Positions 53,286 through 64,000 of a stretch of DNA of 64,000 bases are shown here, piece by piece. Position numbers and translations under genes: made by a program. The stretch comes from Ciona intestinalis (taxonomy: Eukaryota > Chordata > Ascidiacea > Phlebobranchia > Cionidae), in contig NW_004191377.1 in assembly GCF_000224145.3 (NCBI RefSeq), positions 1 to 64,000 on the forward strand, in the 5' to 3' direction. How positions within the stretch are numbered: the first letter of the stretch is position 1; every line of letters starts with the position of its first letter. The notes under the pieces were generated by a model. The model had not been told where the DNA came from. It saw nothing but the letters and a program-made list of their open reading frames with translations, and ran no database searches.

Positions 53286-56200
53286 TCACTCTTGCCACGT
53301 GTCCCCGCCCATTCTTCGGTAGGAAAAGAACGAGTTTTCACCTACGCACCTCCTGGAGCATGAACACGACTTGATGACCATCATTCTCTTCTTAAATTGG
53401 AAGCCGCCGTCGCAAGTGAACTTGATTGGCTTAGTGACCGTGTGTTTGGGTGCGCAACATCTGCCGTCTGTGCACGCCCCGCAATATTTAGGCGTGTAGA
53501 CTTTGCTTTGGCATCCCGAGAATGAATATTGAACTCGGCGTTGAGCTTTCACAGTTCGGATGCATTTCTTTCCTCGCTGTAAATGGAAAACAGAGAGTTA
53601 AATTTCTGTAAATTCTATTTGGAGCTTAGTGGATGGTATACATTGATGATGGACCAAGTTACTGTCTGGATACTAAACTCCTGATTAGCAGATGTTTTAA
53701 ACAGTAACTCGGTGGATAGTAACCTCTTTTACACTGAAGATGGTCCAATAAACAGTTTAAGCCGACACGACACACATATATATTCCCCATGTCACAAAAA
53801 CAACTTGTGAAACATTCAAAAACAATACGCACCTTAATGTTGTCCACAAAGCTGGAGCTGCATGGCCGGATCTGGCAGAGTCTTGATTGTTTGCGTAGTT
53901 TGCAAGCTTTGTTATCGTTAGTGACGCGCTCAGATACCCCCCACCCACACGTCTTGGAGCAGGCAGACCATTCAGTGGTTTGAACGTTACATTTGTCCTT
54001 GGCACGGACGGTGATGGAGATTGGAGTTCTTCGGTTAGCTGCTGGGGGAATAATTGCTAGTTAGATATCCTTAATTGCCACCGCTTATTTAACACAACAT
54101 GCAAGTAAAGTAACTATGGTAATGTTTTAACATTGGGTTATATTGTAGCGTTTTATAGAACCGCTGTGAGCTTTGAAACGCTTTTCAAAACACACATATG
54201 CTTACGAGCGCATACGTATTCCAGTTTCGGTGTTTATATTTAAGCCGACGACCATTCGTGAGCACCAGCATCGGTTAAATATAGTTGCTACGTTATAGAG
54301 GAAGCGTGGTTCAAATCTTAGCGGAGGAATGCGCTTTGCTACGTATATAACCAAGTTTCCGCCGCAGGCTTGAACTCGTTCATGCCCAAATATGGGCCGG
54401 CGCGACCAGCATAGCTATTTTAGCTGATAACCAGCTCATAGTAGTGTTTATCTAGATTCTCTTTCGCTGATTCACTTCTGGAACTGTTACCTTCTTTGTG
54501 ATGTCATATTTACAACTGGTTCGAGAGTTTTATTCTCTGTTGTTAAACAATCATGGCAACTGTTTACAATTATGTCGTAAATAATACGATTTCTAACACA
54601 TTCCATAAACCTCGTGTTTCGTGACAGGCGCCTCTATTTCGTCACAACCGATCGCGCGCGTTGAGGGAGTGGCATAATAACAATAATATTCTTCCGTATC
54701 AAGGATACCACACATTCCATACGAGCGCGGCGGTGATTTGTCGGGATCGGGGCTTATTATCAACAAGGCGGGCTTTTGTTATCACTGGTGACCGCGGGAA
54801 TTTCTACCCGACGTCGGCATTCCTACCAGCAAAGCTGCACAAATGTTAAATCTTTCTAGGAAATCGTAAACGTCAAGATTTTCGATTAAATCCATCGCGT
54901 TGGTCGATTTGGATTCACCCCCTTGCGAATAGCGGCAATCGCGGTTTCTATTTTCAGATAACACACCCCCGCATAGAACACCACAAATTCACATGTTTTT
55001 TAAAGATTATCAAAAATTACATTTTCATATAAAAGTCACCAAAAATGAATAAACAACTTACCCATTGCAATAACTCTTGGTCTGAATGTGTTTGGGTGTC
55101 TTCTTCTAATTTGTGAGTGAGATGATGAAGGTCTGGTGTTAGTTGTGTTATTGTTACTCAGTGTTTCCCCGCTGCAAATCCATTCCGAGCAACACTGGTT
55201 TGGTTTCTTCACAAGTTGTGGGTGTCGGCAGTTCTGTGGAAACATTGTTGTTAATAAGGGTTTCTAATGTTACTGCTAAGGGCAGTAAACAGCCCAAAAA
55301 AGTCACTTTTATAAAAAAAAACACATTAGAAATGCAGCATTTAAAAAAAATAACTTTAATGCAAAAATGATTACTGCAGTATTTTTCAGTGTTTGATTGG
55401 ACCTTCATTTGTATTTATTTTCGTACCTTTGGTGCACGAGCAGTGATGGTAAGAGGGCAGGTGTTCTCACAAGCCAACACACCGTCCATACATGTACATT
55501 TAACTTTGCAACCAATCAGGAAAGATTCGCCGTTCAAATAAGTGAGGCCACTCGATAGGCAAGCGCGACCTGGTTTGGCTGGAAGAAAGATAAAAAAGTT
55601 TAATTTTGTGAATATTTTTAGTTTTTGAACTAAAAAAAAAACGGTCTGAGTTATTATATTGGAATAATGTGCCAAATCTGCCCTAAATTTCAAGTCCTCT
55701 AACAAGCTTTGAACCATGTAGAATACATGTAACTGTGAAAAAATTATATATTTTGCCCATATCAGGTATTAAAGTGACTTCAAACGCAATGAAATTGATT
55801 TTATTCTTTGTTTTCATATATTTTGACCTTAAAGGATTTCTCTCTTAATTAAAAGTTGTCACAACATTCATCGCTATATTGTAGCTTGTTTTGAACAAAA
55901 ACACGGCGATACATATGTATTTATACGATTCTATACATGATTGTCAAATAACTTGAAGACAAAGTCTTTTTACGCGATCGCCTTTCACGACGTAACAATG
56001 CCCATTGTTTCGAATGAATGATTAAAAGTAGAAAACCAAGCTTTACAGCAAGACTTGTAACTCGAGATTTTAATTATTCTCAACCTGCGTTGTTTATACC
56101 CACAAGGGTAGCGAGGGTCTTCTAACTTAGTCGACATCGATAATTAAGCAAGTTTTATAAGATATTTATGACCGCAGTATACGTAATTGTCTGTATAGAA

Positions 56201-57907
56201 CACTCACAGCCGTCTATTTTAGTGAGGTAGTTATGATTCTATTTAATATACCAACATTAAACAACTTCTGGTATATAAAACACATTACCGCAATTCCTGT
56301 TTCACCACTATCACGAACTCCCAACTATTTTTCACATCTTATTTTAAAAAGTTATATAAAAACGCGCTCTGATAGTCATCGTTCCATGATATATGAGATG
56401 TTTATGTGTTTTACAAGATATTTATGTTAAATCATTTCTCCTCACCTACGCACACGCCTTCGTGTTCATCAACACCAGAATAACTGCAATATAAATTCCT
56501 GTGGGGGTCGCATTTCATGTCATCGTTGCAGGTTTCGTCCAACTGACGTGCACATTGCTTGCAGCACCCGCATTTTCCTGGTATGAGACTTACACCATAT
56601 GCACATGTGGGGGTAGGGGGGCAGTTATTGCATTTTCTTCGGCATTCGGGCGACTCAGTTGTAAAAGCTCTGATTTGGCCTTCAGTTACTCCCTGCGAAG
56701 TTAATTAATATTTAAATTAAATATTTTTAATAAGTTTAAAACAAAAGCTCAAGGAAAGATATTATGACAGCCTAAAATACCTCGCTATAACAATGTTTAA
56801 AATTCCTTAGCAAATTCTACTCTGTTACGTCACAATAGCTACGTTCGATATCCGCAACACGCGAGAACTTTGGGTTCTTGGCGTTTCCTGTGTCTATCCA
56901 ACTATGGGAGTCGCTCAAGCAGAAATAACTTTTCAAACAAACCAGTCTTAACCTGTACCTTAAATCTGCTCTAAGGCATGTATCTCTACAGTTATAGCAT
57001 ATAAGCGCCAATAACTTATGAATAAACCAAATAAATTTACCAAACAAATTATTGATTTCACAAAAATAGATTTAACGTACGACCAACTGCAACAAACCCG
57101 TTTTAACGACTGTCTTATGCCAATACTACACTTGGAACTAAACTTAATTATCATTTTCGCTTATTTTAGTGAGCGCAATTTGGTATTAGTTTATATCCCA
57201 GTGTGTGTTTGGTTCAATTTGTTGGCCAATGTTAAAAAATGACACATTTAGTTGCTAAAGGAATGCGGCTAGCCACACAAAACCAATGGAATTTCTAAAT
57301 TAAGCTGAACGTGTTTTAGGTTGGCCCAAAGTGTCCTTTATTCCCTTTGAATGCTACATTGTCCCACGGCCCCACTAGCTGTACCATTACCCCTGTTTAT
57401 TGTCCTTTGTTTGTGACGAAACATTTGGTGTCGTCTGAGCGCTAAAAATAGAATTAATGGATTGACATTGTCGCTTTAATCGCCCTGCTATCGCGTCGAA
57501 GGAATTTGAAAACCGTGCACTTGTTACGCCGCAGCCGTGTGCCTGTGACGCGCTGTTTGTCGTCGCGACGTCGACTGTAGCTAGCGGCAAGGTCGAACGC
57601 GATTATCAAAAACACGAGGCATTGTGACGTTGAAATCAACTGCAGTTCCAACAGCGACTAACTCGTATCCACAACAATAGCTAAATATACACCTCATATT
57701 CACCGAACACTTAACTTTATCAATGATTCACCAACTCTAACACCAACCGTACAACTTTGTTCACGTCATAATCGCATTTTTGTGGTAATAATTATCATTC
57801 TCACGTCACAACAACTATGTTATTTTTTAAAAATTTGAAAAATATAAACTTACCAAAGTCATGCAGACGAGAAAAGACAGAATCAATACGTAGTTTGTTG
57901 CTGGCAT
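53286..57907 (-). CDS. CCN: CCN family secreted matricellular protein, 6 exons
   Basis: Minus-strand exons: 57907-57854, 56692-56446, 55578-55427, 55233-55062, 54038-53833, 53576-53286, all GT-AG and in phase, giving 373 residues (CCN1-3 have about 350-380). Exon 1 is a signal peptide (MPATNYVLILSFLVCMTL). Residues 34-101 are the IGFBP domain (KCGCCKQC). Residues 102-180 are VWC (CTCMDGVLAC, NQCCSEWIC). A variable linker follows, then TSP1 at about 222-267 (TTEWSACSKTCGWG, SRLCQIRPC). CTCK, the cystine knot, occupies 280-370 (YCGACTDGRCC, SCSCSRRC). The domain order is that of CTGF/CYR61/NOV; the CTCK domain excludes WISP2. The protein is expected in the extracellular matrix, modulating growth-factor and integrin signalling. 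An extra intron splits VWC. The TSP1 exon has two acceptors three bases apart (CAGCAG), adding or skipping one Ala. Confidence 0.95.
53640..53760. repeat. Family E repeat in CCN intron 5
   Basis: GATGGACCAAGTTACTGTCT ... CAGTAACTCGGTGGATAGTA with a second GATGGTCC. An inverted copy lies upstream of the gene at 59380-59515, so the two face each other across the CCN locus. Confidence 0.7.
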
Positions 57908-59030
57908 ACTTGTAGTAGTTGTTGTGACTGACTGTTGGTCAGGAGTCGAAAAATAATTCCAAAGTTTCTTCAAAATCTGAAGTCTCTCTTATAAATTGTG
58001 TCGCTAAGGCTTAAACAGCTTCGCGTACAGTTGTCTTGAGCAGAATGAGCTGTGAGATCGCGAGAGTTGTTTTTATGGCATGCGAATATTTTCGCTGTCT
58101 CGCGAACTCGCGACGGCCGCGAAAAAAGCGATTCTCGTTCGTGGGAAAAGAAAGAAACAGTCGGAAGAGAAGTGAGAGAGATAAGAGGAAAGTGAGCAAT
58201 TCTGATTGTTACGTCAGATTGGAATGTTTCAAAACGTCACAGTGGTTTTTGTCTATGCCGAATTGGGCCAAAGAATGCGGCGAATTTGACCAAAAAAGGA
58301 CATTTTGAAATATGTCAGTCCAAACTTAGCATGGCAGCTAAACATGTGGAAAATCGCCGCAAATTTAGACAAATATTCGAGAAAGTTGAACAGATAGTTT
58401 CCCAACTTTGTTTTTCACTCTTACTGTGAGCGAACAATTGATTTTCTTACTTCATAAAATTACACCTATGTGACATCACAGATGGGATTATTTATGAATT
58501 TTAAACGAGCCAATCACATAGTTATTATCGTGGGCCGTAAACCCGTTATACCCTTGGCCGTAAACCGTATTTATCATTCTTCGTTAATTTTAAAACACCT
58601 TTTTCGTGACCGCAATTAACTGTAGGCAATTTAAGGCCAGGTCAATTTGTTTTCTGCCAGGTGTTGTGTTGCAATAAATGACCTTATGATGTCACAAGCA
58701 CTAGGTGTTACGTCGGCATGCGAAATATTTTGTGTGATTTATACCCTCAAGTAAAAATATTATTTGGCGGTGATTTGGACTTACCGATCCGGCAGATTTT
58801 CGCGAAACCGCCGATGGCGTAAATTTGTGAAGTATCGGCTCTCTTGCACCACCGCGTGTACAGTCTGTGGTTATGTTAACTGCTAGAAATCATATTTCGT
58901 ACCCAGCGTGTTATTTTACTCTTCAATTTCAATCTCTATAGTTACCAAAAAATAGGATCACAAAAAAAATTGCATCTAAAAACTATTGTACGAAAACAGC
59001 TTTAGTTTTACATAAAATTAATAAAGTAAA
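57908..59030. promoter_or_regulatory. CCN upstream region
   Basis: Contains the TATA-like site noted separately and a GC-richer stretch at about 58030-58320 with TCGCGA words. The 90-residue plus-strand frame in it is basic and unlike any family I recognise. No SRF-type CC(A/T)6GG box was found by eye. Confidence 0.45.
57988..57995 (-). promoter_or_regulatory. TATA-like box of the CCN gene
   Basis: On the minus strand the sequence reads TTTATAAG, about 85 bases upstream of the start codon, a suitable place for a core promoter with a short leader. Confidence 0.5.
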
Positions 59031-59100
59031 TGAATGAATGGAGCTTGTTTATCCTCGCGTGGCGTGGCAACCACAGCCGTTATAACATAGCGGTTTCGTG
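59030..59100 (-). mobile_element. Family B body fragment, reverse
   Basis: ATGAATGAATGGAGCTTG tail followed by TATCCTCGCGTGGCGTGGCA; the copy stops after about 70 bases. Confidence 0.65.
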
Positions 59101-59379
59101 TGTTTTTATAGTTTATAAAATACTTACAATTTAAATTGTTGCCTATCAGATGACATGTAATATATACGGACGATTTGACTAAAAACATTTTAATTTTCTA
59201 ATATTGGAAACCGTTCTATTTCATATTGCCCACAATCGGTGCAATTATAAAGTAATAGCATGTTAATCTACGTTCCGAGTGTAAATTAAAGTTGTTTATC
59301 GTTTTAAAGCACTCACAAGTGTTTTGCGCGTGGCGTGCTTAATAAAAGTGATGTTTATGCTGAATTTAATCTAAAATTC

Positions 59380-59515
59380 TCGCGGTTGTAGTGGACTGAC
59401 ACTTAAAAACATCTGCGGATCATGAGTTTAGTATCTAGACAGTAACTTGGTCCATCATCAGCGTAAAAGAGGTTACTATCCACCAAGTTACTGTCCGAAA
59501 AACTTGGTAATCATA
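59380..59515. repeat. Family E repeat, inverted copy
   Basis: TAGACAGTAACTTGGTCCAT, CATCAGCGTAAAAGAGGTTA and CCACCAAGTTACTGTCCGAA are internally repeated in opposite orientation and match the 53640 copy. Confidence 0.7.
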
Positions 59516-59866
59516 AAAAGTATCATTTTCATAAAATTCGCCAACAATTTTCTTAACACAGAAACGGGCAGGGTGTCTTATTTTAACACGATCGTAGTAA
59601 CTTCGCGACGTTTTTAGAAGGCGTGCGTCTCAATTATTTTAATTTCAAAACTTTAATTGGAAAAACGTCACGCGTTCTCGCTTTCATGTCGCAGGATGCC
59701 AGGCCTTAATTGTGACATAATAATACCTCAACAGTGGTCAGTGTCTTTTACGGAAGGCACGTTTTATTTTATCACAATTATAGAATTCGTTATCCTGTAG
59801 GGAGGTGTCGAGATATGGTTTATTTTAAAACTTGTGGCTTCAAAAAATTCTTTACATCTAAACATA

Positions 59867-59965
59867 TAGTAGGGGTNNNNNNNNNNNNNNNNNNNNNNNN
59901 NNNNNNNNNNNNNNNNNNNNNNNNNNGATCTGCTAAAGATGTCCCATCTTCCCCCACCCTATATA
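59867..59965. mobile_element. Family A element interrupted by an assembly gap
   Basis: The left end TAGTAGGGGT runs into 50 unknown bases (59877-59926); the right end ATGTCCCATCTTCCCCCACC follows. The gap almost certainly hides the interior of this repeat. Confidence 0.75.
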
Positions 59966-60047
59966 CATGCGTCTTGATGTTGCGTGTTTCACATTTATTT
60001 TAAAATCCTATTCTAGACTAAATAGTCTACTTTTACTAATTTTCGGT

Positions 60048-60230
60048 AATACGTGACACCTTTAGCGCTTAATATCCAAATATCCTGATCGTGTTTTAAA
60101 CAATTAACAACGGTCTATGGGAGTCGTGAGGATACCGTTCTATAATTCTTTGAATGTTCCATTGTTTATTACTAAATAGGACGAGAAAACAGAATGAAAA
60201 GGCGTCCCAACTTTCCCCACCCTACTATAA
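60048..60230. mobile_element. Family A element, left end eroded
   Basis: Begins ACACCTTTAGCGCTTAATAT and ends CGTCCCAACTTTCCCCACCC before TACTATA. Confidence 0.8.
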
Positions 60231-60274
60231 AGTTTTTTTGAGATGTCTTTATGTGCGTATACATGTCTGTATGT

Positions 60275-60860
60275 ATAGTGGGGTAAGATATAGTTACCGT
60301 TAACAAATTAAACCCCGTAAAATAGACATTTTTCTAAGTTTTCCGTGTGCAAAACTTAGCAGCATTAAGACACCTATATAGATGTAGTAAAAGCGACGAA
60401 TAGTTTTCGAGTTTCCGGTTTTTCAGGCGTTTTGATTTCAGACATTATCACTTCACAATAATCCAATGTGACGTCACAAACTCAAGTGTCTTTCTGTAGT
60501 TGTGACGGACATGAATTAACTTGTCGCACTTTTCAAGTGTTTTATGACGGAGTAATCGGTTTATGTTGTAACAATGGCCATTATTAAAGTCTATACGTAA
60601 TTATAACATGGGTTCCTGGGTTGTAGAAAAAATAGAGTAACGAAAGCAGATCAAAGATATAAAGTACTGTGGGGTGAGATGGCCCATGTTTTCGTCTCAT
60701 TTTCGCGGTCGTATTCGAAGAGACAAATAACCATGTATAGTACTGTGGGGTAAAATGGGTACCGTTAGCACATAATGTCGAATACTTCCTAATCGTGTTT
60801 TAGCGCAATTAAAAATGTTATTACAGTCGTGGGGAAACAGTTATAGTTGTTCTTGGACCA
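60275..60860. mobile_element. Fragments of family A, CCGTTA subtype
   Basis: GTGGGGTAAGATATAGTTAC at 60279 has only a left end. At about 60665 GTGGGGTGAGATGGCCCATG is followed by TTCGAAGAGACAAATAACC, a partner also seen at 31430, and then by GTGGGGTAAAATGGGTACCG with half an interior. The area is a pile-up of broken copies. Confidence 0.65.
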
Positions 60861-61031
60861 TCGTACACATAATTTAGTGAAAGGGCCGCGATACTTTTCA
60901 CTAACTAATGTCAACTTTTAATTTTTAATAAACATTCAACGTTTCTAGTTGTGAAATATAATTTTAATTTTTAAATAATTTTTAAATAACGCAAGATCAA
61001 AATGTTACGACACAAAAACATGCCAAAAATA

Positions 61032-61178
61032 ATATAGTAAGGTGGGTTAAGATGGGACACTGTTAGCACACAATATCCAATACGGTTTTTACAAATGTTT
61101 GAATGTTCTTTGTTTACCAAATGGGTCAAGAAATTAGAATTAATAGGTGTCCCATATTACCCCACACTACTATACATA
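61032..61178. mobile_element. Family A element with internal deletion
   Basis: GTAAGGTGGGTTAAGATGGG to TGTCCCATATTACCCCACAC; the middle third is missing. Confidence 0.75.
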
Positions 61179-61607
61179 AAAAAGTTTTAAGCAATAAACG
61201 AAAGTTTGCGGCAACCATGTCTTTGTGTATACCTGAGCCGACACACCACAACCCGCAGATTTAGAAACCTATCTTTGTCTTTCCCAAACAACATATATTT
61301 ATTCAACACAACCGCAGTTTGAATCACCATCCTCAACATAAAAGATTTCCCGCAAAACTTAGATCACAAGATAAACCTGAAAATATCAATTAACCTCGAC
61401 AATCCTGGACCTTGTAACAGATGGTGTCGCGCCTTTGGTCGTCTGGGTGACATTCCTTCCATATTTGACCCGTAGTAACCCAATAACACGTACGTAATAG
61501 CGACCTTTAGTAACCCCGCTAGCAATTTGGAGTTGAATTCGACTCTTTACCCCGGAAACCCAGGAAATAGGTACGAGGGTAAACATTAGGGATAAATTTC
61601 CTAAAAT

Positions 61608-61690
61608 TATGAGGTGTATGAAACAGAACATCTGTTTGTAACCACTGTGGTTTCCCCGCCACGCGAGGGTAAATAAGTTACATTCATTCA
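61608..61690 (+). mobile_element. Family B body fragment
   Basis: ATGAGGTGTATGAAACAGAA, CCGCCACGCGAGGGTAAATA and a TTCATTCAG tail; the first part of the body is missing. Confidence 0.7.
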
Positions 61691-61824
61691 GTTATTCGGA
61701 TATAGTTTTTTAGTATGTTGGGGTTAGATGGGACATACTAAAATAACGTTGTTGTATAAAGAGACGTCTAAAAAATATAGGTTTTAGTTGCCAAGTGTGT
61801 TCATCTATTCACGCAGTAGTATGC

Positions 61825-61890
61825 TACATATGTATGGTAGGTGGGGTACAATGGGACAGGTAGGGTGGGGTACAATGGGACAGGTTTTAG
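61825..61890. repeat. Tandem family A left ends
   Basis: GGTGGGGTACAATGGGACAG occurs twice in direct repeat (about 61842 and 61865) with no right end. Confidence 0.7.
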
Positions 61891-62049
61891 AATTTTATAT
61901 TGGTATTTTCAAGAGATTTGTGATTATAACAGGGTCATGTTAATATACCCCCCATTTAAACGGACATTGGGATAAACCACTTGAACAGACAGGTGTATTT
62001 GAACCTTTACACCTCCAATGATACCCCCCCCATGCCACGGGGTTTACAG

Positions 62050-62420
62050 GCAACATAATTGGTAATACCTAAGCGTACAGGAGGTTTATGAAACAGAATA
62101 CACGTGGTATATAGCGACTGTCGCTGTCCCGCCATCTGCTGCGCTACTGCGCTAAAGGCCCCATCTTACCCCACCCTACTATATCTCTAATAGGCCAAGC
62201 TACACAATCTTGGCACATAGATAAGAAACGCAGCGAATTCTGTTTTTCTTTGAGAAACCGTTTTATTAGTATCATTTGTATCCACCAATGTACAGGTTAC
62301 ATAACTGGTAATACGTAAGCAGGCATGAGATGAATATGAAACAAAACACCCGTGGTATAGCGACTGTCGTTGCCCGCCATGCGAGGATAAATATAAGTTG
62401 CATTCAATCATTGTTTTCAT
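62050..62420 (+). repeat. Two family B bodies around a family A/D junction
   Basis: Body 1 (about 62055-62150, GTACAGGAGGTTTATGAAAC) is followed by a family A right end (62158-62182), a family D stretch (GCCAAGCTACACAATCTTGG) and body 2 (about 62290-62410, GCAGGCATGAGATGAATATG). Confidence 0.7.
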
Positions 62421-62654
62421 GTCACAAAACTAGTGTTTTTTCAGGTTAAAATCATTTATTTTTTGGGTACGAGTTTATATACTTGAAATATTGGCAAAAA
62501 ATATGAAAAAATACAAAGCTTGTAGATTATTTATAAAAGGAAAAACTTTATTTAGAAATTTTTATAAGTTGGACTTAAAGCGGTAAACAGATTCGCTCAC
62601 CTCCTATAAAAGCTTTAACATAGTTTTGTCTTCACACATGGCATTCCATAAGAG

Positions 62655-62960
62655 GTATATTAGGGTGCTGGGAAAGATGTGAAACCTTTTCATTCTGTTC
62701 TCTCGTACCATTTGATAGTAAACAAAGAACTTATAAAACGGTATCCTCACGACTCCCATAGACCGTTGGTAATTGTTTAAAACACGATCAGAATATTTGG
62801 ATATTATGAGCTAAAGGTGTCCCGTCTTCCCCCACCCAACCATATCTCCAATAGGCCAAGCTATACACAATCTTGGCACATAGATAAAAAACGCAACAAA
62901 TTCTGTTTTTTTTTAAGAAACCGTGGTAATAGCATCATTTGTCTCCACCAATGTCGCTAA
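62655..62960. repeat. Family A element plus family D, second copy
   Basis: A full family A copy (GTGCTGGGAAAGATGTGAAA ... TGTCCCGTCTTCCCCCACCC) is followed by CCAATAGGCCAAGCTA, CACAATCTTGGCACATAGAT and AACCGTGGTAATAGCATCAT. It repeats the 62160-62290 segment, so the pair was duplicated together. Confidence 0.75.
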
Positions 62961-62992
62961 AATTATCTCAAAAACGAACAAATGCCCCAGAC

Positions 62993-63085
62993 ATTCTATT
63001 CCATATGTGTGAGGTCCTGTACTAAAGTGAGCCACGCTATGGGATCTGGAATTTAGACCAGAGTTGTTTCATTGCTTCAACTTCA
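62993..63085 (+). repeat. Family C repeat
   Basis: ATTCCATATGTGTGAGGTCC, GCCACGCTATGGGATCTGGA and TTTAGACCAGAGTTG, diverged from the 33703 copy. Confidence 0.65.
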
Positions 63086-63670
63086 GTTTTAGATGTTATG
63101 TCCCTATAGTTTAACTTTAAGATAAAAGGTTTGTTTTGAAAATTCCTCTGTCAGCTCTTATACAAAGTTGACGCCGACCAGACGTTCTATTACGTAAAGG
63201 TGACGTTGGATTACGTCATCACGCGATAGGAATGACGTCATACAGATAAAATTGAGTATTGCGAGGGCGTGAACGCTCCAGGGGATTCGAGTTCGTTGAA
63301 AAATAACAATTTCTCTGAATTCTAGATAGTTTCGGTTGTGTACAATTTATGAATTACGCCATTATTACAAACTCAAGATTTTCTCCTGTTTTAGTGCCGT
63401 GTGCAAAATCACATGTTCGGTAACTGAGGCGAAACAATCGCTATTGTTCGTCATCATTAATCATCATATTCTTCTGTGACGTCCAGTTTAGTTAAATGGA
63501 GTCTAATTATGAAAGAGAAAGGATATTATTACGTCATAATCATGACACAAAGCGTTTATCTCGTAGAATTGGAATTCGGAATTCATTATCTTTACCTCAC
63601 ATGGCGTTAACGCTTACTCGAATTACTGATAATGACATAACTTACATAACAGGAATGTTATATGGAGACT
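63086..63670. other. Intergenic DNA, nothing recognised
   Basis: Mostly unique-looking sequence with several TGACGTCA-like words (63233, 63477) and no coding frame. Confidence 0.4.
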
Positions 63671-63671
63671 T

Positions 63672-63862
63672 GTGATATAGCAGTGTAGGAGAAGATGGGA
63701 CACCTTTTCATTCTATTTTCTAGTCTCATTTGGTAGTAAACAAAGAAAATTCAAAGAATTATAAAACTTTATCCTCAAAGCTCCCATAGACCGTTGTTAA
63801 TTGTTTAAAACACGGTCAGGATATTTGAACTAAAGGTGTCCCATTTCCCCCACTCTACTACA
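63672..63862. mobile_element. Family A element
   Basis: GTGTAGGAGAAGATGGGACA and TGTCCCATTTCCCCCACTCT are the slightly eroded ends. Confidence 0.8.
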
Positions 63863-64000
63863 AATTCGTATGCTACTCCATGAGTTATAGCACTGTTTGG
63901 TATATAGTGTATACAAGAGTATTTATAATTGTACCTAAAAACTCTATCTTACCTCAAAGTACTTTAAATTGTATACCAAACTAAATATACTGATTTCAAA

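Noticed and set aside
58036..58308. 90-residue basic plus-strand frame upstream of CCN
   Set aside because: It lies in the presumed CCN promoter area, has no family similarity, and the Arg/Lys content follows from local TCGCGA and AAGAGA words.

Overview
The window looks like nuclear DNA of a tunicate, most likely a Ciona species. It is AT-rich (my estimate is about 64%). Introns are short and genes are closely spaced. The proteins are of chordate/metazoan type (KCNQ1, a CCN growth-factor protein, RASEF-like Rab, SANBR, PHF7-like, PEX19, BET1L, glutamate carboxypeptidase II-like). Between and inside the genes lie many short non-autonomous transposons. The species assignment is inference from the gene set and genome style; no database was searched.

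Layout, left to right. 1-3230: intergenic, with a 71-bp tandem array and two fold-back or duplicated stretches. 3231-5501 (-): an intronless M28 peptidase of the FOLH1/NAALAD2 family. It is divergent from 6131-8310 (+): BET1L, a four-exon Golgi SNARE rebuilt here by splicing. 9619-12064 (-): SANBR (SANT + BTB), two coding exons. 14134-22913 (+): KCNQ1 potassium channel, 16 exons, 669 aa, every exon phase consistent. 23030-29482 (-): a RASEF/CRACR2A-like coiled-coil Rab GTPase, ten exons, tail-to-tail with KCNQ1 and with polyadenylation signals that imply overlapping 3' ends. 32262-33104 (+): intronless PEX19 with a C-terminal CVIA prenylation box. 33875-38577 (+): a PHF7/G2E3-type PHD-RING protein, six exons. 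38578-53285: a 14.7-kb stretch between two gene 3' ends in which I find no gene. 53286-57907 (-): a secreted CCN protein (signal peptide, IGFBP, VWC, TSP1, CTCK), six exons. 57908-64000: CCN upstream DNA, packed with repeats and holding one assembly gap.

The genes do not form a pathway; most are housekeeping (vesicle fusion, peroxisome biogenesis), with signalling and ion-channel genes among them. What binds the window together is its repeat content. Family A is a roughly 190-bp terminal-inverted-repeat element with about 25 copies or fragments. Family B is a composite tRNA-headed SINE whose 100-bp body also occurs alone and in tandem. Several hAT-like MITEs show target-site duplications. A few other low-copy families are also present. 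The strongest unexplained signal is the octamer TGACGTCA, found about 40 times by eye where about one is expected, including inside coding exons.

Exon coordinates below were derived by hand from GT/AG sites, reading-frame phase and remembered family conservation. Coordinates of repeats are approximate to a few bases.
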